NCBI GenBank assembly: GCA_019236035.1
Contig: JAFAJU010000493.1
Coordinates: 1 to 6,143 of the forward strand
Source of the DNA: Verrucomicrobiota bacterium
GTDB lineage: Bacteria > Verrucomicrobiota > Verrucomicrobiia > Chthoniobacterales > JAFAMB01
Direction of reading: 5' to 3'
DNA: 6,143 nt
Shown: positions 1 through 4,955 of the stretch, piece after piece
How the letters are laid out: every line of letters starts with the position of its first letter
Numbering within the stretch: position 1 is the stretch's first letter
Notes under the pieces: generated by a model
The model's input: only the letters and a program-made list of their open reading frames with translations
Databases searched by the model: none
Told to the model about the DNA's origin: nothing
Position numbers and translations under genes: made by a program

Positions 1-66
1 CGCATTGTCGTTCACTGCAAGGCCGAGTTGGAAAAGATCCGCGAACAGGTCCAGAATGTGGAGTGA
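1..66 (+). CDS. 3' end of an unidentified gene (partial)
   Basis: Frame 1 is open from the window edge to a TGA at 64-66 and gives the last 21 residues of a protein, ending KIREQVQNVE. The tail is charged and looks helical, with a Leu/Ile/Val heptad-like pattern. A Cys followed by a Leu-rich helix near the C-terminus is reminiscent of exodeoxyribonuclease VII small subunits, but 21 residues are too few to assign a family, so I leave it unnamed. The stop is followed after one base by the heptad palindrome at 68-176, so the gene ends directly against that element. Confidence 0.6.
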   Translation, partial: RIVVHCKAELEKIREQVQNVE

Positions 67-67
67 C

Positions 68-176
68 AGTTTTGCGTTTTGGGTTTTGGGTTTTGAGTTC
101 CCCATCGAGTTGTTGAGATTGACCGCGGATCCTGCTCCACGCAAAACTCAAAACCCAAAACTCAAAACCCAAAACT
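68..176. repeat. Heptad-repeat palindrome, copy A (AAAACYC units)
   Basis: The right arm (143-175) is a run of 7-bp units alternating AAAACTC and AAAACCC. The left arm (68-99) is its inverted counterpart made of GGGTTTT and GAGTTTT units. The arms 68-99 and 145-176 pair over 32 positions with two mismatches, one of which becomes a G-U pair in RNA. The spacer is 45 nt. A 7-bp period is not a coding period. The element fills the gap between the upstream stop (66) and the coaC start (181). A second copy of the same design lies at 4157-4270. A transcript crossing it would form a long stem of mostly A-U pairs just ahead of coaC. Confidence 0.9.
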
Positions 177-180
177 ACTC

Positions 181-714
181 GTGACCGTTATCCTCGGAGT
201 TACCGCTTCGATTGCGGCGTACAAGGCCGCCGACATAGCCAGTAAATTGACGAAACAGGACCGTTCCGTGCATGTGGTGATGACCGCCGGAGCGACGCAA
301 TTCATTACTCCCCTCACTTTACAGACCTTGTCACGCCATCCCGTGACGACTAGCATCTTTGACGAAAAGGCGAGCTGGCATCCGGGGCATATTGAACTCG
401 CCGACAACGCTGATCTCCTCTTGATTGCGCCTGCTACCGCCGACATTATTGCGAAGCTCGCTCACGGGTTTGCCGAGGACGCTCTGACAGCCATCGCCCT
501 TGCCACCACTGCACCTCTGCTCCTGGCACCCGCCATGAATGGAAAAATGTGGCTGCACCCCGCGACGATCGCGAATGTCGAAATCTTAAGACAGCGCGGG
601 GCTGATTTCATCGGTCCCGAAGAAGGTATGCTGGCCTGCGGCTACGAAGGAATTGGACGACTCTGGCCAGTTGACGAAATCGTCGCCAAGGCGCTCGAAT
701 ACAAGAAGCGCTGA
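181..714 (+). CDS. coaC: Phosphopantothenoylcysteine decarboxylase (CoaC), stand-alone
   Basis: The product is a 177-residue flavoprotein of the HFCD family. It decarboxylates 4'-phosphopantothenoyl-L-cysteine to 4'-phosphopantetheine in the cytosolic coenzyme A pathway, using FMN. The N-terminus has the GVTASIAAY flavin-binding start (6-14). The catalytic His is His70 in HIELA, the PAMN motif is at 117-120 with Asn120, and Cys153 sits in ACG (152-154). These equal His75, Asn125 and Cys158 of E. coli Dfp with a uniform offset of five. The protein stops right after this domain, whereas many bacteria fuse it to the CoaB synthetase; no coaB is present in the window. The start is GTG at 181, chosen because the family motif begins at once. 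No Shine-Dalgarno is visible: the bases ahead are the arm of the heptad palindrome. A hairpin follows 5 nt after the stop. Confidence 0.95.
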   Translation: MTVILGVTASIAAYKAADIASKLTKQDRSVHVVMTAGATQFITPLTLQTLSRHPVTTSIFDEKASWHPGHIELADNADLLLIAPATADIIAKLAHGFAEDALTAIALATTAPLLLAPAMNGKMWLHPATIANVEILRQRGADFIGPEEGMLACGYEGIGRLWPVDEIVAKALEYKKR

Positions 715-718
715 TTAG

Positions 719-778
719 CCCAGGGCTTCAGCCCTGGGTCAGATAGCCGACGAATTCGCCCTGAAAGGGCGGCCGAAT
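719..778. repeat. REP-like double-hairpin element
   Basis: Two compact palindromes stand 18 nt apart. The first is CCCAGGGC-TTCA-GCCCTGGG (719-738), a perfect 8-bp stem with a 4-nt loop. The second is CGCCCT-GAA-AGGGCG (757-771), a perfect 6-bp stem, with outer ATTCG/CGAAT (754-758 and 774-778) that can add to it. Paired short GC-rich hairpins downstream of a gene are the form of dispersed REP-type repeats. The first stem begins 5 nt after the coaC stop and could protect the 3' end or help terminate, but no T-run follows, so it is not a canonical intrinsic terminator. Membership in a dispersed family is inferred from form only. Confidence 0.7.
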
Positions 779-781
779 CAA

Positions 782-828
782 AGTCGGTTGTGGCACCGCC
801 AGTTGGCATGTGCACGCATGAGCCGACT
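782..828. other. Foldable three-branch inverted-repeat stretch
   Basis: AGTCGGTT (782-789) pairs with AGCCGACT (821-828) over 8 positions, including one G-U. Inside lie two smaller hairpins: TGGC-ACC-GCCA (791-801) and CATG-TGCACG-CATG (807-820). The whole could fold as a three-way junction. It may be part of the adjacent repeat, a degenerate repeat, or chance, since the inner stems are only 4 bp. No known RNA family is recognised. Confidence 0.3.
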
Positions 829-918
829 ATAGCGCTGGCTAACCATGAAAGCTACGCGAGTGAGAATCGAGACCAAGTTCGAGGACGACGACGATTTGTT
901 TGCGGCTGCGCCGCGCTA

Positions 919-935
919 GGAGTGATGCAGGCTAG
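919..935. repeat. Solo half-copy of the TAGCCTGC palindrome
   Basis: GGAGTGATGCAGGCTAG here matches GGAGCAATGCAGGCTAG at 1344-1360, the right arm of the full palindrome, at 15 of 17 positions. No matching left arm is present upstream between about 780 and 918, so this is a single arm or a decayed copy. See the full copies at 1309-1359 and 4953-5001. Confidence 0.55.
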
Positions 936-965
936 ACCGTCTCGCCTCCGATCCCGGCCCGTCAT

Positions 966-1000
966 AAAAAAATAGGAGGAGAGATCAATCTCCTCCTATT
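966..1000 (-). terminator. Rho-independent terminator of the minus-strand Lys/Ala-rich gene
   Basis: AATAGGAGGAGA (971-982) and TCTCCTCCTATT (989-1000) form a perfect 12-bp stem around the loop GATCAA (983-988). On the plus strand the hairpin is preceded by seven A (966-972), so on the minus strand it is followed by a U-run partly shared with the stem base. This is the classic intrinsic terminator layout. It begins 32 nt past the stop codon of the gene at 1033-1161. In the plus direction no T-run follows, so it acts mainly on minus-strand transcripts. Confidence 0.9.
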
Positions 1001-1032
1001 CATTGAACAACTGTTGCGAATTACTAGGCGTC

Positions 1033-1161
1033 CTACTTCTTCTTCGCTGGAGCAGCCTTTTTCGCGACCTTTTTCGCGGGAGCCTTCTTCGTAGTCGCTT
1101 TCTTCGCGGGCGCCGCTTTTTTGGCTGCTGGTTTCGCCGTAGCTTTCTTTGCAGCTGGCAT
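1033..1161 (-). CDS. Short lysine/alanine/proline-rich histone-H1-like protein
   Basis: The product is 42 residues: 16 Lys, 16 Ala, 5 Pro, 3 Thr, one Val and the initiator Met, with no acidic or aromatic residue. It is built from variations of AAKKAAPAKK and ends PAKKK. This is the composition of eukaryotic H1 tails and of bacterial H1-like proteins such as chlamydial Hc1/Hc2 and the C-terminal tails of some HU proteins, which bind DNA by charge and compact or shield the nucleoid. That role is inferred from composition only. The ATG (1159-1161) has a strong purine-rich site: six consecutive G on the minus strand (1169-1174), 7 nt before the start. The TAG stop is at 1033-1035, followed by the terminator at 966-1000. 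It is a monocistronic unit convergent with coaC. Such low-complexity genes vary in length, so it could be a shortened member of a longer family. Confidence 0.85.
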   Translation of the reverse strand: MPAAKKATAKPAAKKAAPAKKATTKKAPAKKVAKKAAPAKKK

Positions 1162-1167
1162 CAGTTA

Positions 1168-1177
1168 TCCCCCCTTT
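1168..1177 (-). promoter_or_regulatory. Ribosome binding site of the Lys/Ala-rich gene
   Basis: On the minus strand the sequence AAAGGGGGGAT stands about 7 nt ahead of the ATG. The G-run can pair with the CCUCC of the 16S 3' end. It is the strongest site of its kind in the window, whereas most other genes here have none, which suggests high expression of this small basic protein. Confidence 0.65.
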
Positions 1178-1205
1178 CATTCCGCAGTTGCGGAGGATAA
1201 GAAAA

Positions 1206-1254
1206 TAATGTCATTACAATTCGCTTGACTAACGAACATTCATTAGATCGTCAA
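1206..1254 (-). promoter_or_regulatory. AT-rich upstream region with two operator-like palindromes
   Basis: Upstream of the Lys/Ala-rich gene the DNA turns AT-rich (about 1195-1300). It contains TAATG-T-CATTA (1206-1216), a perfect 5-bp-arm palindrome. It also contains a longer nested one at 1225-1254: outer TTGAC/GTCAA, and inner CTAACGAA (1229-1236) against TTCATTAG (1239-1246) with one G-T mismatch. On the minus strand TTGACG (1249-1254) could serve as a -35 box, but no convincing -10 lies at 16-18 bp. The region therefore looks like promoter/operator DNA, without a precise promoter I can place. Confidence 0.4.
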
Positions 1255-1308
1255 TGAGAAATTGTTACATCGTTAAATTTTTAGGTAATTTTTTGCAGGA
1301 AATCTCCT

Positions 1309-1359
1309 TAGCCTGCATCGCTCCCAAGTCTCTGAAGGATTTGGGAGCAATGCAGGCTA
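1309..1359. repeat. TAGCCTGC palindrome, copy 1
   Basis: Arms 1309-1330 and 1338-1359 are 22 nt each with two mismatches, around the 7-nt loop TCTGAAG. Both ends carry TAGCCTGC / GCAGGCTA. It lies between the upstream region of the minus-strand Lys/Ala-rich gene and suhB. The sequence of the arms (TAGCCTGC, A or G, TCGCTC, then A-rich and TC) is shared with the palindrome at 4953-5001, so the two are members of one repeat family rather than independent hairpins. No T-run follows either side. Confidence 0.85.
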
Positions 1360-1409
1360 GGCGGCTTCGGACTCGACATCGACGATGACCCGCCGATAGT
1401 GACTCAGCT

Positions 1410-2174
1410 ATGAATCAATATCTCGAAGCCGCGATCAAGGCGGCTCGCGCCGCCGGTGAACTCGTCCGCGAGAACTTTGGCCGGCCTCTGAAAGTGGATG
1501 CCGAGGAAGCTCACGACATCAAGCTCGAGCTCGATGTTCGCTCTCAAGAACTCATCACCAAGCTTCTTTTGGAGAATTTCCCGAATCACTCTATCCTTGG
1601 CGAAGAAGGAAGTGCCGAGAATACTTCGACCGAATTCGAATGGGTGATCGACCCGATAGACGGCACCGTCAACTACTTCTATGGCATCCCCCACTTCTGT
1701 ATCTCAATCGCTTTAAGACAAAAAGGGGAGATCATCGTCGGCGTTATTTTTGACCCCATGCGCGACGAGCTATGGCACGCGGAACGCGGCGGTAAGGCTT
1801 ATTTGAACGACCGGGTGATCGGAGTGAGTCAATCCACCGATGTGTCGCAATCGGTTGTCTCGATCGGTATGTCGAAGACCCTGGCAGAGGTAGAGGTTGC
1901 CTTGTCGATCTTTCAGGATCTGCTGGTCCGCGCCAGAAAATGCCGGATGATGGGTAGCGCGGCGCTGGACCTGGCCTACGTCGCAACCGGGCGATTCGAT
2001 GCCTACATTGAACGGAGTGTGAATTGGTGGGATATCGCAGCCGGGGTGCTCTTAGTCAATTGCGCGGGAGGGGAATCGGCTATCGCGCCGAGTGCGGTTC
2101 AAAAGGGTAAGCTTTCCGTCCTAGCGTGGAACGGAAAGATCGATCGTAACCAACTCACCAAGGTGTATCCATGA
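1410..2174 (+). CDS. suhB: Inositol monophosphatase family protein (SuhB-like)
   Basis: The product is a 254-residue Mg2+-dependent phosphatase of the IMPase fold, the usual length for the family. Metal-site motifs are in order: GEEG (64-67), DPIDGT (81-86, with Asp81 and Asp84), and WWDIAAG (206-212) with Asp208 as the late metal ligand. Members hydrolyse myo-inositol-1-phosphate and related sugar phosphates. Some are histidinol phosphatases, and E. coli SuhB also joins rRNA antitermination. DPIDGTVN favours the SuhB/IMPase branch over CysQ, but the true substrate cannot be read from sequence. The ATG at 1410 starts a standard N-terminal helix (EAAIKAARAAGE). No Shine-Dalgarno is seen. The stop overlaps the ispF start in ATGA, so the two are probably translationally coupled and cotranscribed. 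Confidence 0.92.
   Translation: MNQYLEAAIKAARAAGELVRENFGRPLKVDAEEAHDIKLELDVRSQELITKLLLENFPNHSILGEEGSAENTSTEFEWVIDPIDGTVNYFYGIPHFCISIALRQKGEIIVGVIFDPMRDELWHAERGGKAYLNDRVIGVSQSTDVSQSVVSIGMSKTLAEVEVALSIFQDLLVRARKCRMMGSAALDLAYVATGRFDAYIERSVNWWDIAAGVLLVNCAGGESAIAPSAVQKGKLSVLAWNGKIDRNQLTKVYP
2160..2165 (+). promoter_or_regulatory. Ribosome binding site of ispF within suhB
   Basis: AAGGTG matches the AAGGAG consensus at five of six positions and stands 5 nt before the ispF ATG (2171). It lies inside the last codons of suhB and, with the ATGA overlap, supports start choice and coupled translation. Confidence 0.6.
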
Positions 2175-2680
2175 ACTTTGTCGGAATCGGTTATGATGTA
2201 CATCGTCTGGTCGAGGGGCGGAAACTGATCCTTGGGGGTATAGAGATTCCGCATAGTCGCGGTCTGGACGGCCATTCCGATGCGGATGTATTAACGCATG
2301 CAATCGCCGATGCACTTTTGGGTGCAGCCGGAGAAAAGGATATCGGCCATTATTTCCCAAATACCGATCCTTCGATCCAAGGAATCGATAGCCAGGAAAT
2401 CCTCGCGCGAGTCCAAGCCATTCTCGCGACCAAGCAGCTGGCCATCGTCAACATCGACTGTTCACTGATCGCGGAAGCTCCGAAGATCGGTCCGCACTTG
2501 CAAGCGATGAGAGCGAGATTATCACAGACCTTGCAGATCCCGCCGCGGCGAATCGGAGTCAAGGCCACAACCAACGAAGGTCTTGGCTTTATCGGCAAAG
2601 GAGAGGGCATCGCCGCCATGGCTGTCGCGAGTATTCAACAGGTCGAAGCCCGACTCCCGGAAGAGCCTCGGATAGCTTAG
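2171..2680 (+). CDS. ispF: 2-C-methyl-D-erythritol 2,4-cyclodiphosphate synthase
   Basis: The product is a 169-residue IspF. It cyclises CDP-ME 2-phosphate to ME-2,4-cyclodiphosphate with release of CMP in the MEP route to isoprenoid precursors; the family works as a cytosolic homotrimer with Zn2+ and Mg2+. Zn ligands are Asp9 and His11 in GYDVHRL and His43 after DGHSDADV (33-40). KDIGHYFPNTDP (56-67) and TTNEGLGFIGKGEGIA (133-148, with Glu136) are the other signatures. All key residues are present and match E. coli Asp8, His10, His42 and Glu135. It overlaps suhB by 4 bp and precedes cysS by 62 bp; ispF next to cysS is a common bacterial pairing. No ispD, its frequent partner, is in the window. 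Confidence 0.97.
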   Translation: MNFVGIGYDVHRLVEGRKLILGGIEIPHSRGLDGHSDADVLTHAIADALLGAAGEKDIGHYFPNTDPSIQGIDSQEILARVQAILATKQLAIVNIDCSLIAEAPKIGPHLQAMRARLSQTLQIPPRRIGVKATTNEGLGFIGKGEGIAAMAVASIQQVEARLPEEPRIA

Positions 2681-2742
2681 GTTGGCCAATCTCGTAGAGA
2701 TTTCTAAGGAAAAACGAGAAACACCAAAAGATCATAGTTCCG

Positions 2743-4149
2743 ATGCCCATCACGTTTTACGACACTTACAGCCGGCAGTTAGAAGAATTCAAACCGATCG
2801 AGCCGCCAAAGGTAAAGCTTTATACTTGTGGTCCAACCGTCTACTCGTTTGCACACATTGGGAACTTTCGAGCCTACGTATTCGAGGACCTATTACAGCG
2901 CCACCTGGAAGCAAGGGGTTTTGAGGTCGAGCGGGTGATGAATCTGACCGATGTTGACGATAAAACGATCCGGGGTAGCCGGGAAGCGGGCATCTCTTTG
3001 CCCGAGTTTACGGCAAAGTTTAAGAAAGCTTTTTTTGAGGATATCGAAACGTTGAGGATCAAGCGAGCAAACCATTTTCCTGCTGCAACCGAACCGGAGA
3101 ACCTCGCGAAAATGATCGAGATGATCGATCAACTCATGCAGGAAGACATTGCTTACCAGGCCGAAGATCGATCGGTGTATTTTCGAATCATGAGGTACCC
3201 CGACTACGGCAAACTGGCGCATCTTGATCTTGCAGAATTGCGGCCGAGCGGCCGAATCCGGAGCGACGAATACGAGAAAGAGAATATCGGGGATTTTGCG
3301 CTCTGGAAAGCGTGGGATGAAAAGGATGGTCTGGTCGGCTGGAACGCTCCGTGGGGCCGGGGACGACCAGGATGGCACATTGAGTGCAGCGCTATGGCAA
3401 CTCGGCTTCTGGGACCCGAGATCGATATTCATTGCGGTGGCGTCGATAACATCTTTCCGCATCACGAGGCCGAGATCGCGCAGTCTGAATGCGTGAATCA
3501 TAAAAAGTTTGTCCGGTACTGGCTGCACAACGCTCACCTCCTTGTCGAAGGACAAAAGATGTCGAAGTCGCTCGGTAATTTTTTCACTTTGCGCGATTTG
3601 CTGGACAAAGGTTTTACCGGTCGAGAACTACGGTACGCTCTTATTGGCTCTAACTATCGACAGCCGCTTAACTTCACATTCGACGGGCTGAACGCGGCGC
3701 GCCACTCTTTGCTTCGGATCGATGAGTGGCTCCGGCGTTTACGAGACATCGCCGGCAACGCGGAGCCGGACCCCGGTTTCGCGGCAGCAAAATCTGACAG
3801 CTTCTTTAATGCGCTGGATGAAGATTTGAACATCTCGGCCGCGCTTGCCGAAGTCTTCGACCAGATCCGCTCCACTAACCGTGCGATCGACAGCGCCGAG
3901 CTCACCGCGAGCCAAGCCGCCGCACTCTTGGATTGGTGGGACCGCATCAATCAGGTTCTACAGCTCCAAGAGGAAGCAGAACCCATCCCGCCGAACGTAA
4001 CCCGGCTCCTCCAACGGCGAGCCGCCGCGCGTGCGGACAAAAACTGGTCCGAAGGTGACTCACTCCGCACCCAGATCGAAGAGCTAGGCTGGCTAGTCAA
4101 AGACACCAAAGACGGTCAGAAACTAACAAAGAGATCGTGGCAGTCGTGA
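2743..4149 (+). CDS. cysS: Cysteinyl-tRNA synthetase
   Basis: The product is a 468-residue class I synthetase that charges tRNA-Cys in the cytosol, full length for the family. TCGPTVY (28-34) holds the zinc ligand Cys29. The HIGH box is HIGN (38-41). The remaining zinc ligands are Cys215 in WHIECSAM and His240 and Glu244 in FPHHEAEIAQ. KMSKS is at 272-276. The C-terminal half (about 310-468) is the DALR-like helical bundle and anticodon region. The start at 2743 gives MPITFYDTYSR, the normal family N-terminus. No good ribosome site lies within 15 nt; AAGGAAAA occurs about 30 nt upstream. It is the last gene of the suhB-ispF-cysS run, and the second heptad palindrome begins 8 nt after its stop. 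Confidence 0.97.
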   Translation: MPITFYDTYSRQLEEFKPIEPPKVKLYTCGPTVYSFAHIGNFRAYVFEDLLQRHLEARGFEVERVMNLTDVDDKTIRGSREAGISLPEFTAKFKKAFFEDIETLRIKRANHFPAATEPENLAKMIEMIDQLMQEDIAYQAEDRSVYFRIMRYPDYGKLAHLDLAELRPSGRIRSDEYEKENIGDFALWKAWDEKDGLVGWNAPWGRGRPGWHIECSAMATRLLGPEIDIHCGGVDNIFPHHEAEIAQSECVNHKKFVRYWLHNAHLLVEGQKMSKSLGNFFTLRDLLDKGFTGRELRYALIGSNYRQPLNFTFDGLNAARHSLLRIDEWLRRLRDIAGNAEPDPGFAAAKSDSFFNALDEDLNISAALAEVFDQIRSTNRAIDSAELTASQAAALLDWWDRINQVLQLQEEAEPIPPNVTRLLQRRAAARADKNWSEGDSLRTQIEELGWLVKDTKDGQKLTKRSWQS

Positions 4150-4156
4150 CTCTTCG

Positions 4157-4270
4157 AGTTTTGAGTTTTGGGTCTTGGGTTTTCAGTTTTGAGCCGGAGC
4201 CCAACTCCACCGCCTCAAAGGACAACGCAAAACTCAAAACTCAAAACCCAAAACTCAAAACTTAAAGCCC
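4157..4270. repeat. Heptad-repeat palindrome, copy B (AAAACYC units)
   Basis: The right side is six consecutive 7-bp units (4229-4270): AAAACTC twice, AAAACCC, AAAACTC, AAAACTT and a decayed AAAGCCC. The last ends one base before the ATG at 4272. The left arm (4157-4192) is the inverted equivalent with a few mismatches, pairing with about 4228-4262; the spacer is about 35 nt. Like copy A (68-176), it fills the gap from a stop codon (4149) to the next start. The two spacers share CTCCAC and a CGCAAAACTC entry into the right arm. They are clearly one family, in the same orientation relative to the downstream gene. Confidence 0.9.
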
Positions 4271-4271
4271 T

Positions 4272-4955
4272 ATGTTTGCGCCCTCCAACCTTCTTAACCT
4301 GGATCAGACCGAGCATCGGACGCTTTTCGATAACAGTGTGCAGGTATGGGACGTCTTAAAGCAAATCGGCAGTTACCTCCAGTTCAGGTTGAAACCTGCT
4401 ATCTGCGGACGGATTATGGGCCGGCCGTTCATCAGCGACAATGTCTACATCGGTGGCGGAACATTGGTGGAGAACGGAGCCACCATCAAAGGACCCGCCT
4501 GGATCGGAAACAACTGCGAGATTCGGAGCGGCTGTTACATTCGCGAAAACGTTATCGTCGGCGACGGGGTTGTTCTCGGCAACTCATGCGAGTTCAAAAA
4601 CTGCATCATCTTTAACGATGCCGACGTGCCGCACTTCACCTATGTGGGCGATTCAGTTTTAGGTTATCAGGCCCACCTGGGTGCCGGAGTTATCCTCTCT
4701 AACGTCCGATTGGATCGAAAGGAGATAAGCGTAAAAGTCGAATCTCGCCTGATCCCGACCGGACTCCGTAAATTTGGCGCAATCGTCGGCGACCGCGCAG
4801 AAATCGGTTGTAACACCGTTATCAACCCCGGGTCTATCATTGGCCGCAATTCACTGATCTATCCACTAACCCACTTCGGCGGCGTCCTGCCCGAAAACAG
4901 CGTCCTGAAACAGCGCGTGGAACTGCATCGCGTCGATCGCACCGATCGGCGCTAG
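4272..4955 (+). CDS. GlmU-like left-handed beta-helix (hexapeptide) protein
   Basis: The product has 227 residues. An N-terminal segment (about 1-45, with a helical stretch around VWDVLKQIGSYLQF) is followed by left-handed beta-helix coils made of hexapeptide repeats (about 53-205, e.g. IGGGTLVENGATI, IGNNCEIRSG, VGDGVVLG, LGAGVILSN, VGDRAEIG). HFTYVGDSVLGYQAHLGAG (121-139) resembles the acetyltransferase half of GlmU, where HLTYLGD carries the catalytic His363; His121 stands in that place. The GlmU uridyltransferase domain is absent, so this is a stand-alone acyltransferase-like or sugar-nucleotide-related protein, probably trimeric and cytosolic. Its substrate is unknown. ATG at 4272 has no Shine-Dalgarno; the heptad element reaches to one base before it. 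The TAG stop is the first three bases of the palindrome at 4953-5001. Confidence 0.85.
   Translation: MFAPSNLLNLDQTEHRTLFDNSVQVWDVLKQIGSYLQFRLKPAICGRIMGRPFISDNVYIGGGTLVENGATIKGPAWIGNNCEIRSGCYIRENVIVGDGVVLGNSCEFKNCIIFNDADVPHFTYVGDSVLGYQAHLGAGVILSNVRLDRKEISVKVESRLIPTGLRKFGAIVGDRAEIGCNTVINPGSIIGRNSLIYPLTHFGGVLPENSVLKQRVELHRVDRTDRR

Noticed and set aside
71..99. The GGGTTTT runs resemble telomere repeats and could form a G-quadruplex.
   Set aside because: Each left arm has only two or three G-tracts of three, fewer than the four needed for an intramolecular quadruplex, and the nearby inverted arm makes a hairpin far more likely.
68..176. A CRISPR array or a tandem-repeat locus.
   Set aside because: The units are 7 bp without spacers and form inverted arms; no repeat-spacer pattern of 24-40 bp is present.
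962..1180. A 72-codon minus-strand frame covering the Lys/Ala-rich gene.
   Set aside because: It is another frame of the same repetitive codons and it reads through the terminator stem; the frame giving the clean AAKK protein has the Shine-Dalgarno and stops before the terminator.
2682..2924. An 80-codon plus-strand frame bridging ispF and cysS.
   Set aside because: It needs a TTG start, overlaps the conserved N-terminus of cysS in another frame and resembles no family.
2893..3555. A 220-codon minus-strand frame inside cysS.
   Set aside because: It is antisense to a full-length cysS with all motifs intact, has no recognisable domain, and is best explained as a codon-bias shadow.
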